64,000 nucleotides of DNA, from NCBI GenBank assembly GCA_937916505.1, contig CALFSW010000126.1, positions 1-64,000 of the forward strand, in the 5' to 3' direction. Below are positions 8,934 to 18,043 of this stretch, piece by piece (position 1 is the stretch's first letter; every line of letters begins with the position of its first letter). A program made the position numbers and the translations under genes. This DNA is from an uncultured Verrucomicrobiales bacterium. GTDB lineage: Bacteria > Verrucomicrobiota > Verrucomicrobiia > Verrucomicrobiales > Akkermansiaceae. The notes below the pieces were generated by a model. The model did not search any database, was not told the origin of the DNA, and saw only the letters and a program-made list of their open reading frames with translations.

Positions 8934-11900
8934 TCAGTTACGGACGATTGCTTCGTCCAGGTTCAAAACAAGGTTGGCCACCAGTGACCACGCCGCCAGT
9001 TCAACCGGATTCAGGTCGACAGCTGGCATTGATTCTCCAAAATTGATCGCCTTCTTCGCCTCTTCCGGCTCGGCCTGATACTTCGCGAGTTGCCGGTCAA
9101 AGAGGCTCTTCACGATCTTCAGCTCTTCCTCTCCGGGAGGTCGCGCCAACACCGAACGGAATAAAAAGTCAATCCGCTCTTTAAGCGTCGTTCTTTCTTT
9201 CATGGACCGTTGGGCCAAGCCGCGTGCCGCCTCAAAATGTTGCACATCATTCATCAACTGCAGGGCCTGCAAGGGCGTGTTGGTTCGTTCCCGCTTGAGA
9301 CAAAATTGCTCACGCGCCGGAGCATCAAAGTTCGCAAACATCGGATGAGGAGCCGTCCGCTTGAAGAAAGTATAAACCGACCTCCGGTAAAGATCCCCGG
9401 CTTTCCCTTGCTTGTAGAACCGGGTGTTGGAACCACCGAAGGCCAACGGCTCCCAGATATTGGGTGGCTGATAGGGCATCGACCCTCTCCCACCCATTTT
9501 GAGATCCATCAAACCACTCACGAAAAGGGCCTGGTCGCGAAGCTGTTCCGCATCAAGACGGAACCTCGGCCCCCGTGCCAGACGTCGATTTTCAGGGTCG
9601 GCATCCCATCGCGGGCTCGCCGCCGCACTTTCCTGCCGGAAGGTCTTTGTCATGACCAATTCCTTGATCACGCCTTTCACATCCCACTTCTTTTCCTGAA
9701 AACGCAATGCCAGAAAATCGAGTAATTCCGGATGGCTCGGCAAGTCCCCCTGTGTCCCAAAATCATTGCTGGTCTTAACCAGCCCCATTCCAAAAATCTG
9801 CTGCCAGAAACGGTTCACCGCCACCCTCGCGGTGAGAGGATTCTCGGGAGACACCAACCATTTCGCAAGATCGAGCCGATTGGCCCGCTCTCCCGCTTTT
9901 TTGAGCGGAGGAAGAACCGCCGGAGTCATCGGGTCCACCTTTTCACCCGGTTGATCATACTCACCTCTCGTCATGACATAACTTTGCCTGGGCTTGGCCA
10001 GATCCCGGAAAACAAAAGTTGAAGGAGCAGCTCCATCGTATCCCTTCCGTTCCTCTTCGATCTTCGACAAAGCGGCTCTTCTTGATGCGATCTCTTTACC
10101 CAGGGTCATACACACATTCTCAAGATAGTAGTCTTTCAATCGCACCAATTCTTCCGGCTTCCGATCCGTCCCGGAACCTTCTTTCAACCACTCATTCAGC
10201 GGAGCTGGAATTCCCGGAGAAGGCTTTCCTTTTTGTGATTTTCTCCACGCCAGAAACGATGCCTTGGGATCGCTCGCAGGATCCTCACGGCCGGTGACCC
10301 CGAACTGATCGAAGTAAGCGGTCCCTCCATGAACCGTGAAAGCGAAACCCACCACTTGCATTCCGGCCTTAAGCCCCATCTTTTCAGCAGGCACCTCCAG
10401 CTTCACCCATTTACCGGTTTCAGGAAGCGGACCCGCCAAAAATCTTTCAGTCGTTCCCTTCTTTCCAAATTCAATCACATCCGCCCCCCAAAGCGCGCGA
10501 TGACTCCATTCGCTCGTGAGAAACTGAATCATCACTTCTTCCGGCGTATCTTTCGGATCGAGATAGACATGCAGGAAAAAATTCGCTGCGGGCGGCACGG
10601 TCAACGCTGCCGCTCCCGCTTGATAATAATCCTGCGCCATCTCCTTTCCTCCACGTTTCAGCGACTTCTCACCGCTAAAGACCGGATCAGTCACAAAAGT
10701 CACCGGATGTCCCGAACTCCCAACTGTCGCTCCTTTTGGAAAACCGTCGTCAAACCAGATCGCCTCGGAATCGACAACAGGAAGACGCCCCACCTCCTCG
10801 GCGGGATCCTGATAGGAAGACCACCCCGCCACTTCCTTCATCTTAATTTTGATCTCAGTCGCCCGCTGATCAAGTTCCGCCATCTTCGCATCATACCCCT
10901 TCGGTTTCACCTTGATCACGGGAGCCGTCAAAAGCTTGTTTCCATCCATCGCCGGGTCGGCATTGGAATGGAAAAATGCATAGAGGGAATAAAAATCCTT
11001 CTGCGAAATCGGGTCAAACTTGTGATCATGACAAACCGCGCATTGCGCCGTCAGCCCCAGCCAAACCTGCGCCGTCGTACTCGCCCGATCCACGGCGTAA
11101 CGAAAAACGAACTCCTCCGCGATGCTTCCGCCCTCGCCCGTTGTCACGTTGCAGCGATTGAAACCGGTCGCCACCATCTGGCTTTGCTCCGGCTTCGGTA
11201 GAAGATCTCCCGCCAACTGATCGATCGTAAACTGATCGTAGGGCAGATTCTCGTTAAAAGCCTCGATGACCCAATCCCGATAGGCCCACATCTGTCTCTC
11301 ATTGTCCAAATGCATCCCATGGGTATCGCCGTAACGAGCCGCATCCAGCCAATACCGCGCCATCTCCTCTCCATATCTGGGCGACGTCAGATACCGATCC
11401 ACCATCCGCCCGTAGGCTCCGTCGACCTTATCCGTCAGGAATTCATCCACCTCCTGAATCGTCGGAGGCAATCCCGTCAGCGCAAAGCTCACCCGGCGGA
11501 TCAAAGTCGTCTGATCGGCCTCGGGAGAAAATCCCCAGCCATCCTTCTTCAAGGCCGCTTCCACAAAGCGATCAATTTCGCTCCCCTCGCCCGCAGGAAC
11601 CTCCGCCTTGACCGGCGCTTCAAACGCCCAGTGCTTTTGATACGTTGCCCCCTCATCAATCCATCGCTTGATGATTGCCTTCTCCTCGTCGTTCAGTGAC
11701 TTGTGTGACTCCGGCGGAGGCATCACCTCTTCTTCATCATTCGAAATAATTCTCATCCACGCCCCGCTCTCTTCCGACTTCCCCGGAACAATGGCCGCCT
11801 TCCCCCGCCTTTTCTTTCGAAAGGCTCCTTCCGGCGTATCCAGCCGCAACTTTCCCTCCCTCGTTTCCTCATCCATTCCATGACAGGCAAAACACTTGTC

Positions 11901-12017
11901 CGAAAGAATCGGCCGAACATCCCTGTTAAAACCAATGGGTTCAGCCGCTTGCGCGCCGAGACACAAGAGAGGAAGAAGAGAGCCTTTAAAAATCTGCACT
12001 GGCATGGTTAACATCAA
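8934..12017 (-). CDS. Planctomycete-type cytochrome c / DUF1549 / DUF1553 protein
   Basis: A 1027-residue exported protein. After a signal peptide (LLPLLCLGAQA) comes a cytochrome-like domain with the haem-binding motif CFACHG near residue 42 (PSCyt1), then DUF1549 (about 145-350, with RYGDTHGMHLDNER and CAVCHDHKFDP, a second CxxCH), a beta-sandwich insertion (about 430-580), and DUF1553 (about 690-960, with NPLTARVAVNRFWQQIFG and RRSVYTFFKRT). Such proteins are found next to DUF1501 genes and are thought to be periplasmic redox enzymes of polymer breakdown; no reaction is proven. Start could be ATG 12017 or the third Met at 12005; the latter gives a tidier signal peptide. It diverges from the beta-helix gene across only 40 bases. 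Confidence 0.9.
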   Translation of the reverse strand: MMLTMPVQIFKGSLLPLLCLGAQAAEPIGFNRDVRPILSDKCFACHGMDEETREGKLRLDTPEGAFRKKRRGKAAIVPGKSEESGAWMRIISNDEEEVMPPPESHKSLNDEEKAIIKRWIDEGATYQKHWAFEAPVKAEVPAGEGSEIDRFVEAALKKDGWGFSPEADQTTLIRRVSFALTGLPPTIQEVDEFLTDKVDGAYGRMVDRYLTSPRYGEEMARYWLDAARYGDTHGMHLDNERQMWAYRDWVIEAFNENLPYDQFTIDQLAGDLLPKPEQSQMVATGFNRCNVTTGEGGSIAEEFVFRYAVDRASTTAQVWLGLTAQCAVCHDHKFDPISQKDFYSLYAFFHSNADPAMDGNKLLTAPVIKVKPKGYDAKMAELDQRATEIKIKMKEVAGWSSYQDPAEEVGRLPVVDSEAIWFDDGFPKGATVGSSGHPVTFVTDPVFSGEKSLKRGGKEMAQDYYQAGAAALTVPPAANFFLHVYLDPKDTPEEVMIQFLTSEWSHRALWGADVIEFGKKGTTERFLAGPLPETGKWVKLEVPAEKMGLKAGMQVVGFAFTVHGGTAYFDQFGVTGREDPASDPKASFLAWRKSQKGKPSPGIPAPLNEWLKEGSGTDRKPEELVRLKDYYLENVCMTLGKEIASRRAALSKIEEERKGYDGAAPSTFVFRDLAKPRQSYVMTRGEYDQPGEKVDPMTPAVLPPLKKAGERANRLDLAKWLVSPENPLTARVAVNRFWQQIFGMGLVKTSNDFGTQGDLPSHPELLDFLALRFQEKKWDVKGVIKELVMTKTFRQESAAASPRWDADPENRRLARGPRFRLDAEQLRDQALFVSGLMDLKMGGRGSMPYQPPNIWEPLAFGGSNTRFYKQGKAGDLYRRSVYTFFKRTAPHPMFANFDAPAREQFCLKRERTNTPLQALQLMNDVQHFEAARGLAQRSMKERTTLKERIDFLFRSVLARPPGEEELKIVKSLFDRQLAKYQAEPEEAKKAINFGESMPAVDLNPVELAAWSLVANLVLNLDEAIVRN

Positions 12018-12057
12018 TCGCTTTTGTATAAAACGAACTATTCACATTTAAACTGTC

Positions 12058-13731
12058 ATGAAATCAGTCCTTATTTTCATCGCCCTCCTATCTCCTGTCC
12101 TCAGGGCCAAAGAAGTCTTTCTCGAACCCACTCCCGGCGCTGATCTTTCCGATCTCATCTCAAAAACCGAATTCACCAAACTCGACCTCGCCCTGGGGAA
12201 TGACATCCACTTCATCACGAAGCCCATCGAGTTCCAAAACCTCTCAAATATCACGGTTCGGGCAAAACCCGGCACCCGTCCTGTCATTTCCGGCGGCCAG
12301 CTCATCACCGGATGGAAACTCATCAAAAACAACCTCTGGCAAACCACCCTTCCCGAAGTCAAATCCGGAAAATGGGCCTTCCGGGAACTCTTTCTTGATG
12401 GCCAGGCCCGCCAACGCGCCCGACACCCCAATCAGGGAACTCTCCGCATCGCAAAAGCCGGCCCCGACAATCGCACCTCCTTCTTCTTCAACGAAGGCGA
12501 CCTGCAAAACTGGCCCGATCCCGGTCAGATCGAGTTTGCTTTCTATCACGATTGGTCACTTTCACGGGTGAACCTCAAGACCATCGACATCGAGAACAAG
12601 CAGGCCTTTCTCCGTGACCCCGTCGGTCAAACGACCGCCGCGCACTACGCGATGTCCCACTTCGAAAAGCAACCTCGCTTCCATCTCGAAAACCACCACG
12701 CCTTCCTCGACGCTCCGGGCGAATGGCATCTCGACACAAAAACAGGCATCCTCAGCTACCTCGCCCGGAAAGGCGAGGATCCCAACGCGCTGACCTTCAT
12801 CGCCCCAAAGGTCGAAGCCCTCATTTCCATGATCGATTGCAAGGACATCGAATTCGACAACCTCTCCTTCCAGCACTGTCGCTACGAACTCCCTCCCGGT
12901 GGTTCGGCTGGCGTTCAAGCTGCATTTCATCAACGTCGCCCCGCTCAAGGCCAATACGAAAATGCCCGCGACCCAAAACCCGCCGCTTTTCGAATCACAA
13001 ACTCGTCTAATATTGCCTTCAACAAATGCACTTTCGCCAACCTCGGCACTTCCGGACTTTGGATCGCCAACGGGTGCCGCAACATCAAAGTCGAACACTC
13101 CATCTTCAAAAACATCGCAGCGAATGGCATCATGATCGGCGAGCCGAACGCAACCGACGAAACAGTCTCAAAGAGGATCCAACTCTACAGCAATCTCATT
13201 CGAAACATCGGCACCCTCGACTACGGCGCCGTCGCAATCTGGATCGGGATCGCCGCCGAAACCCGCCTCACCGGCAACGAACTCCGAAATCTCCCGTACA
13301 CCGGCATCTCCCTCGGCTGGCGGTGGAGTCCCACCCCCACCCCCTCGCGCGATCACCTCATCGTCGCCAACCACATCCACCACATCATGCAAAAACTCTC
13401 CGACGGAGGTGGCATCTACACCCTGGGCCTCCAACCTGACACCTACCTTCGAAGCAACACCATTCACCACGTCCCCGTCAATGCCGGTCGGGCCGAATCC
13501 AATGGCATGTTCCTCGATCAAGGCAGCACCTCCATCACCATCGAGGACAACACCATTTACGCCATTGCCCGCTCCCCCCTTCGCTTTCATCAGGCTGGTA
13601 AAATTCTCGTCCGCAACAACACCCTCTACCGAAAAAACGAAGCCACCCCTCACCTCCGCTTCAACAACACCCCCGAGAAAAACATCACCGACCAGAATAA
13701 CAAAACCCCGGTCGGCAAGGGGCCGGAGTAA
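12058..13731 (+). CDS. Secreted right-handed beta-helix protein
   Basis: A 557-residue exported protein with a short signal peptide (MKSVLIFIALLSPVLRA). From about residue 260 there are regularly spaced Asn-rich turns such as NSSNIAFNKCTF, NGCRNIKVEHSIF and TSITIEDNTIYA, the hallmark of right-handed parallel beta-helices of the pectate lyase/mannuronan epimerase type. The N-terminal 250 residues resemble the beta-sandwich domain of verrucomicrobial polysaccharide-active proteins (PVISGGQLITGWK). It probably binds or cleaves a polysaccharide in the periplasm or outside. It is divergent from the cytochrome/DUF1553 and DUF1501 genes, which would fit a shared carbohydrate substrate (inference). 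Its stop lies 10 bases from the convergent birA stop. Confidence 0.82.
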   Translation: MKSVLIFIALLSPVLRAKEVFLEPTPGADLSDLISKTEFTKLDLALGNDIHFITKPIEFQNLSNITVRAKPGTRPVISGGQLITGWKLIKNNLWQTTLPEVKSGKWAFRELFLDGQARQRARHPNQGTLRIAKAGPDNRTSFFFNEGDLQNWPDPGQIEFAFYHDWSLSRVNLKTIDIENKQAFLRDPVGQTTAAHYAMSHFEKQPRFHLENHHAFLDAPGEWHLDTKTGILSYLARKGEDPNALTFIAPKVEALISMIDCKDIEFDNLSFQHCRYELPPGGSAGVQAAFHQRRPAQGQYENARDPKPAAFRITNSSNIAFNKCTFANLGTSGLWIANGCRNIKVEHSIFKNIAANGIMIGEPNATDETVSKRIQLYSNLIRNIGTLDYGAVAIWIGIAAETRLTGNELRNLPYTGISLGWRWSPTPTPSRDHLIVANHIHHIMQKLSDGGGIYTLGLQPDTYLRSNTIHHVPVNAGRAESNGMFLDQGSTSITIEDNTIYAIARSPLRFHQAGKILVRNNTLYRKNEATPHLRFNNTPEKNITDQNNKTPVGKGPE

Positions 13732-13741
13732 CCATCAATTC

Positions 13742-14506
13742 TCAAAGCATCCGGATCTCACTCGCTTGCAGAACCTTCTCCAATCCCTCTTCCGTCCTCA
13801 ACAACAACTCCCCCTGACTGGAAAGTCCCTCAACCCGTCCCGTCTTCAACACCCCTCCCGCATCCAGCCTGACATCATTCCCCGCCAACACACATCGTGT
13901 CGACCACTCCTCCATAAGGTCCCCAAACCCAGCCCCAATTTGATCAAGACGCAGAAGCAATCTCTGCAGACACGATACCAGCACTTCCTCGCGTGACACC
14001 TTCTCCCCCAGCTCCAACGCCAACGAGGTCGCCGGATGTGCCAGTCCATTGGGAAACTCCACCACATTCACATTGAGTCCCACTCCCACCACCACGAATC
14101 CTGCGTCAGCTTCCACCAAGACCCCGCAAATTTTCTTCCCGGCCACCCAGACATCATTCGGCCATTTCACTCCCGCGAAGAGCCCGAAGGAATCAAGCGC
14201 CTCTGCCATCGCCAATCCCGTCGCCAGCGCAAACCGGGACCACAAAGCCATCGGCTCCTGCGGTCTCAAGATCAACGAAAATGCCAACCCCTCACCTGGA
14301 GGACAGGTCCAGGGCTGCCCCCTTCGCCCTCTGCCCGCAGTCTGCTTTTCGGTGAGAACCACACTCAAACCCGGAGCGCCCTTGATCGCCAATCGCCGGG
14401 CCTCGTCATTGGTCGACCCACACTCCGGCAAAAAAATCACGCGCCGCGCCCACTCCGGGGAAATCTCCCGCAATGCCACTCCGTCCCATTCGTTCTCACT
14501 CGTCAT
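13742..14506 (-). CDS. birA: Biotin--[acetyl-CoA-carboxylase] ligase
   Basis: BirA activates biotin with ATP and attaches it to the biotin carrier protein of acetyl-CoA carboxylase. The protein of 254 residues holds the catalytic domain with GRGRRGQPW (adenylate-binding loop), VKWPNDVWV with the conserved Lys-Trp-Pro-Asn-Asp, and KKICGVLVEA, followed by a small C-terminal SH3-like domain (NDVRLDAGG to the end). No N-terminal helix-turn-helix is present, so it is the monofunctional type and not a repressor. Its start overlaps the end of nadC by 11 bases, indicating translational coupling. Coupling of birA and nadC is biochemically loose, but both serve cofactor metabolism. Confidence 0.92.
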   Translation of the reverse strand: MTSENEWDGVALREISPEWARRVIFLPECGSTNDEARRLAIKGAPGLSVVLTEKQTAGRGRRGQPWTCPPGEGLAFSLILRPQEPMALWSRFALATGLAMAEALDSFGLFAGVKWPNDVWVAGKKICGVLVEADAGFVVVGVGLNVNVVEFPNGLAHPATSLALELGEKVSREEVLVSCLQRLLLRLDQIGAGFGDLMEEWSTRCVLAGNDVRLDAGGVLKTGRVEGLSSQGELLLRTEEGLEKVLQASEIRML

Positions 14507-15353
14507 CCGAAATTTCCAAAAACTCCAGGGAAAGATCCAATGCCAATGCCGAATGTGTCACCGCGCCAACCGAGATGAAATTCACTCCGGTCTTCGCAAT
14601 ATCCGCCACCGTGGTCAGATTCACCCCGCCACTCGCCTCCAGCAACGGACCTTTCCCATCTCTCATCTCCACCGCCTTACCCAGCGATTCATTATCCATG
14701 TTATCAAGGAGGATGTAATCCACCCCTTTCAACTTCAAAAAATCTGCAACTTGATCAAGGCGATCTGCTTCAAGTTCGACCTCGACTCCGGGGTGATCAG
14801 CTTTAAGTCGGTTGATCGCATCCTGCAAAGCGGCAAGACCTCCTTCGGCCACCAAGTGATTGTCCTTAACCATCGCCCGGTCATAAAGCCCCATCCGGTG
14901 GTTCATTCCCCCTCCGGCCACCACCGCCCCTTTCTCCAGAGACCGCCATCCCGGCGTGGTCTTGCGCGTATCTAAAATCCTCGCCCCGGTTCCTTCCGTC
15001 AATTCGACAAACTGACGCGTCTTCGTTGCCACCCCTGATAAGCGTTGCAAAAAATTCAACGCCACCCGCTCGGCAGTCAGAAGCGAACGCGCCTTCCCCT
15101 TCACCTCCATCACATAAGCACGTGGACTCACATGATTCCCACTCTCAAGCAAGACCTTCACCATCGTGTCCTCATCGACACGTCTGAAAACTTCCTCCGC
15201 AATTTCCACTCCGGCCACCACCCCATCCGCTTTCGCCACAATCAATCCCCGCGCTTTCCGATCCGCCGGCACAAAATAGTTCGAAGTCACATCGCCGGAT
15301 CCAATGTCCTCGGCCAGCGCCAAATCAATCAAGGTAGAGGTCGTTTCGTCCAC
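14496..15353 (-). CDS. nadC: Nicotinate-nucleotide pyrophosphorylase (carboxylating)
   Basis: NadC joins quinolinate and phosphoribosyl pyrophosphate to give nicotinate mononucleotide, CO2 and pyrophosphate in NAD synthesis. The 285-residue length is standard. Recognisable segments are LAEDIGSGDVTS at the N-terminus, ERVALNFLQRLSGVAT, ILDTRKTTPGWRSLEKGAV, MNHRMGLYDRAMVKDNH, the acidic VEVELEA strand and LLDNMDNESL, ending with LEASGGVNLTTV and FISVGAVTHSA, all family hallmarks covering the quinolinate and phosphate sites. It is the promoter-proximal gene of a two-gene unit with birA. No nadA or nadB is in the window. The start at 15353 gives the canonical N-terminus. Confidence 0.94.
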   Translation of the reverse strand: MDETTSTLIDLALAEDIGSGDVTSNYFVPADRKARGLIVAKADGVVAGVEIAEEVFRRVDEDTMVKVLLESGNHVSPRAYVMEVKGKARSLLTAERVALNFLQRLSGVATKTRQFVELTEGTGARILDTRKTTPGWRSLEKGAVVAGGGMNHRMGLYDRAMVKDNHLVAEGGLAALQDAINRLKADHPGVEVELEADRLDQVADFLKLKGVDYILLDNMDNESLGKAVEMRDGKGPLLEASGGVNLTTVADIAKTGVNFISVGAVTHSALALDLSLEFLEISDDE

Positions 15354-15383
15354 TCCGGAACAATAGTGCCCTCACTTCTGCGA

Positions 15384-15454
15384 GGCGAGAGCTTTTGCTC
15401 GCCACTGTATTTCATTTCCCGGCTGGCATCCTCCGGCATTCAAGGCAGAATGCC
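15384..15454. repeat. Two intergenic inverted repeats before the TolC-like gene
   Basis: Two hairpin-forming inverted repeats lie between nadC and the TolC-like gene. The first is GGCGA (15384) with GC, a TTTT loop, GC and TCGCC (to 15403), with a two-base bulge. The second is a perfect 7-base pair: GGCATTC at 15435-15441 and GAATGCC at 15448-15454, loop AAGGCA. The second hairpin covers the ATG at 15450, which argues for the start at 15465 or for structural masking. They look like short mobile intergenic repeats of the kind scattered in this phylum, but could be operators. Confidence 0.5.
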
Positions 15455-15464
15455 GACCGCTCTT

Positions 15465-16865
15465 ATGTCATTCCGTCCCTCGTCAAAGCGCGCCATCGCT
15501 CTCATCGCCGGCCTGTCCGCAGCCCTCGTGTCCTGCCAGACACTTAAGGACCCTCAAGCCGTTGCCACCACCACCATTACCGGGCCAAAAGCTTTCGCCG
15601 CCGCACGCTCCAATCAAAACATCAAGATTAGCACCGGTTGGCTGGGCGAATTTCAGGACCCCCGCATGACCAAGCTCGTCAATGAAGCTCTGACCCGCAA
15701 TCAGAGCCTCAAAGCCGCCGCCCATCGCCTCAAAGCCGCCAAACAAGGCACCATCATCGGCCGCGCCGCTCGTCTTCCCTCTGTCAGTTCCTCAACCGGA
15801 TACCGCCGGAGCGATGGCAAAAACACCGCCGCCAGCGAAAACTATTCCATCTCTCTCAATGCCAGCTGGGAGGCCGACCTTTGGGGAAGACTCCGCAATC
15901 TCGACCTCTCCACCCAGGCCAACTACGCCGCTTCCGTCGCCGACTTTCGCGGTGCCCGCCTCTCCCTCGCCGCCAACACCGCCCAAGCCTGGTGCAACCT
16001 CATCACCGCCGAGCAACAACTCGCCCTCGCCATCAAAACAGTCGATTCCTACAAACAAGCCCTCCCCGTCGTGGAGCGACGCTATAAGGCCACAACCCTC
16101 CGCGCCGTCGATGTCCAGTTTGCCCGCAACAACGTCGCCTCAGCCGAGCGCTCACTCAGCGTCCGCAAACTCAACCGGGACAACGCGGCCCGCTCACTCG
16201 AAATCTTCCTTGGCCGCTACCCTTCCGCCACCGTCTCCTCTTCCAACGCCCTCCCCTTTCTCTCCGAAAAAATCCCGGTCGGCCTCCCCTCCCAACTCGT
16301 CGAGCGACGCCCCGATCTCGTCGCCGCGCGCGCCGACCTTTTCGCTTCCGCGCAAACTGCCGAAGCCGCAAGAAAGAACCTCCTTCCCTCTCTCCGGCTC
16401 ACCGGCGGAGGGTCCAACGGAGCCGCCAACATCGGCCGCGCCTTCGATCCCAATTACCTCGTCTACAGCATCGCCGCCTCGCTCGCTCAAACCATCTATC
16501 AGGGAGGAGCCCTCTCCGCCCGCGCCCGCGCTGCCCTTGATCGCAATCGCGCCGCCATTGAAGACTACGCCCGCGTCGCCCTCCTCGCCTTCCGCGAAGT
16601 CGAATCCGCCATCGCCGCCGACAGATCACTGACAGAACAGCAGGGCTTTTTGGAAAAGGAAGTGAAGCAAACCAAGCTCGCTGAAAAACGTGCCCTCAGC
16701 GACATCACCCTCGGCATCGATGGAGCTTCATTCCTCGAATACCTCGAAGCCCAACGTCGTTCCGAGAACGCCGGCATCTCGCTCATCCGGCTCAAAAACG
16801 AACGGCTTCAAAACCGCATCGATCTCCACCTCGCCCTCGGCGGAGATTATTCAACCAAAGGCTGA
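15465..16865 (+). CDS. TolC-family outer-membrane efflux lipoprotein
   Basis: An outer-membrane factor (NodT/OprM type) that forms the exit duct of tripartite efflux pumps. Starting at ATG 15465 it has 466 residues with a lipoprotein signal peptide and lipobox LVSC, then the duplicated coiled-coil/beta-barrel pattern: the domain start TGWLGEFQDPRMTKLVNEAL, the central strands SASWEADLWGRLRNL and PVGLPSQLVERRPDLVAA, typical of the family. It exports whatever the inner-membrane pump selects; no pump gene is adjacent, and the nearest adaptor is at 32550. A longer frame from 15045 overlaps nadC antisense and is rejected. ATG 15450 is a possible alternative start but lies inside a hairpin. Confidence 0.9.
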   Translation: MSFRPSSKRAIALIAGLSAALVSCQTLKDPQAVATTTITGPKAFAAARSNQNIKISTGWLGEFQDPRMTKLVNEALTRNQSLKAAAHRLKAAKQGTIIGRAARLPSVSSSTGYRRSDGKNTAASENYSISLNASWEADLWGRLRNLDLSTQANYAASVADFRGARLSLAANTAQAWCNLITAEQQLALAIKTVDSYKQALPVVERRYKATTLRAVDVQFARNNVASAERSLSVRKLNRDNAARSLEIFLGRYPSATVSSSNALPFLSEKIPVGLPSQLVERRPDLVAARADLFASAQTAEAARKNLLPSLRLTGGGSNGAANIGRAFDPNYLVYSIAASLAQTIYQGGALSARARAALDRNRAAIEDYARVALLAFREVESAIAADRSLTEQQGFLEKEVKQTKLAEKRALSDITLGIDGASFLEYLEAQRRSENAGISLIRLKNERLQNRIDLHLALGGDYSTKG

Positions 16866-16910
16866 TCACTTAAGCCCCCGGTAGATCCAAGTAGAACTTA
16901 AAGATTGCCC

Positions 16911-17944
16911 CTACCTCTCCCCAGCTGCCAGGCGAAAGAACATCCTGGGCTCAAGGTCGGGATCATACGGGCTCGCACTCCGGTATTTCACCGTCGAGAA
17001 ACCATCGCCATGATTCACTTGGGAAACAAAAGCGACGTCAGTCACCTCGCCACTCCATACAACCAAATCGGGTGCCTTTTGGACCCGCACCATCACGTCA
17101 TCCGCGGACAGTCTTCGCTAAAAGGAAATTACGAAATAATCGTTGGCGACATCATTGACGGGGATTGTTTCCACTCCCACTGAAATCACCCCACCTCCCT
17201 CGCTCGCGTTGTCATCACTCGTTCCCAGAACATGTTCCAGCAGCTTCACCAAGACATCCCCGTCGTCATCACCCAAGGGATCTCCCGCCAGTGCCACACT
17301 GTCGGTCGTGCCCGGATTGCCATCAACCAGAGTGCTACTCCGCCAATTCCCCGGCAATGATTCCTTTAAGCGAGTTCCCGTAGCGTGCTTCAAACGCCGC
17401 TTGATTCCTCACCAAAAAAACCCGTGCACCCGGACCCTACATTGTGATCGCCGAACCGGTGAAGGAGAAATTAATGCCCGTCTCAAAGTGGACATCCGTG
17501 AGTTGAATCACTTCGTCTCCCGCATTCATCAACTCCATCCATTCGTAGTCCGAGACATCGCTCGAAACTGCCAATTCCGCTCCCGTTGGGATTGCCGGAG
17601 CATATTGAATCTCACTGACTACGAGATTCGCGGCCAAGGCTGGTGTTTCCACAATAAAGGTCCCTTGAATCGGTCCCGACCACGACGTCAATCCCGTTCA
17701 GATAAGCCACAAAGCCATCATCATACTACAACTGCATCTCCAGACCTGAAATCTCCTCCTTGTTCGCCACCGTGAACGGCACCCTCACATAGACACTTGT
17801 CCGCTGATTATACATCTGACCCTCGACGTCGATATTAAAGGAACTGTCATACCCGCTGCTCCGCTCGTATCCCACCCCGGTCGTTCCACTGATCCAACCT
17901 CCGTCATCGAATCCAATCGCCTGCCACGTAACCCCAAGCGTCAC
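16911..17944 (-). pseudogene. Degraded fragment of a lamin-tail-domain secreted protein
   Basis: Minus-strand fragments read in order as parts of one protein: GTTGVGYERSSGYDSSFN and SVYVRVPF (17944-17729), YDDGFVAYLNG, then in another frame NLVVSEIQYAP and the lamin-tail segment WMELMNAGDEVIQLTD (17691-17440), GPGARVFLVRNQAAFEARYG, then in a third frame STLVDGNPGTTDSVALAGDP, GDDDGDVLVKLLEHVLGTS and the end EPRMFFRLAAGER (stop 16911). Along the way there are TAG stops at 17726-17728, 17437-17439 and 17118-17120 and at least two frameshifts, and part of the middle and all of the 5' half are missing. Intact homologues are long exported proteins with CotH-like and lamin-tail domains (family knowledge). 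It is a remnant, not an active gene. Confidence 0.8.
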
Positions 17945-18005
17945 AGCAAGCTTTCAAAAACTCCCTCTTCACGAACCAAAGGACCCATATTTCGCCATCC
18001 TCTCC

Positions 18006-18042
18006 TTGACATTTTTTTCCGTTAACGCAACTTACTTGCGTT
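18006..18042 (+). promoter_or_regulatory. Promoter with palindromic operator for the porin-like gene
   Basis: TTGACA at 18006-18011 is a consensus -35 box. A perfect 7-base inverted repeat, AACGCAA (18024-18030) and TTGCGTT (18036-18042) with spacer CTTAC, sits where the -10 and transcription start should be and ends one base before the ATG at 18044. That is a classic repressor position. Size and symmetry suit a Fur/Zur-family dimer, and the gene product is histidine-rich, so a zinc-responsive operator is a reasonable guess, but this is not the known proteobacterial Zur box. Confidence 0.6.
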
Positions 18043-18043
18043 T

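Noticed and set aside
15045-15464. Upstream extension of the TolC-like gene across nadC
   Set aside because: It reads antisense to conserved nadC; the lipoprotein signal begins at 15465.
17118-17728. Reassigned TAG codons in the lamin-tail fragment
   Set aside because: All three internal stops are TAG, but intact neighbours end with TAG, frames also shift, and parts are missing, so decay is simpler than recoding.
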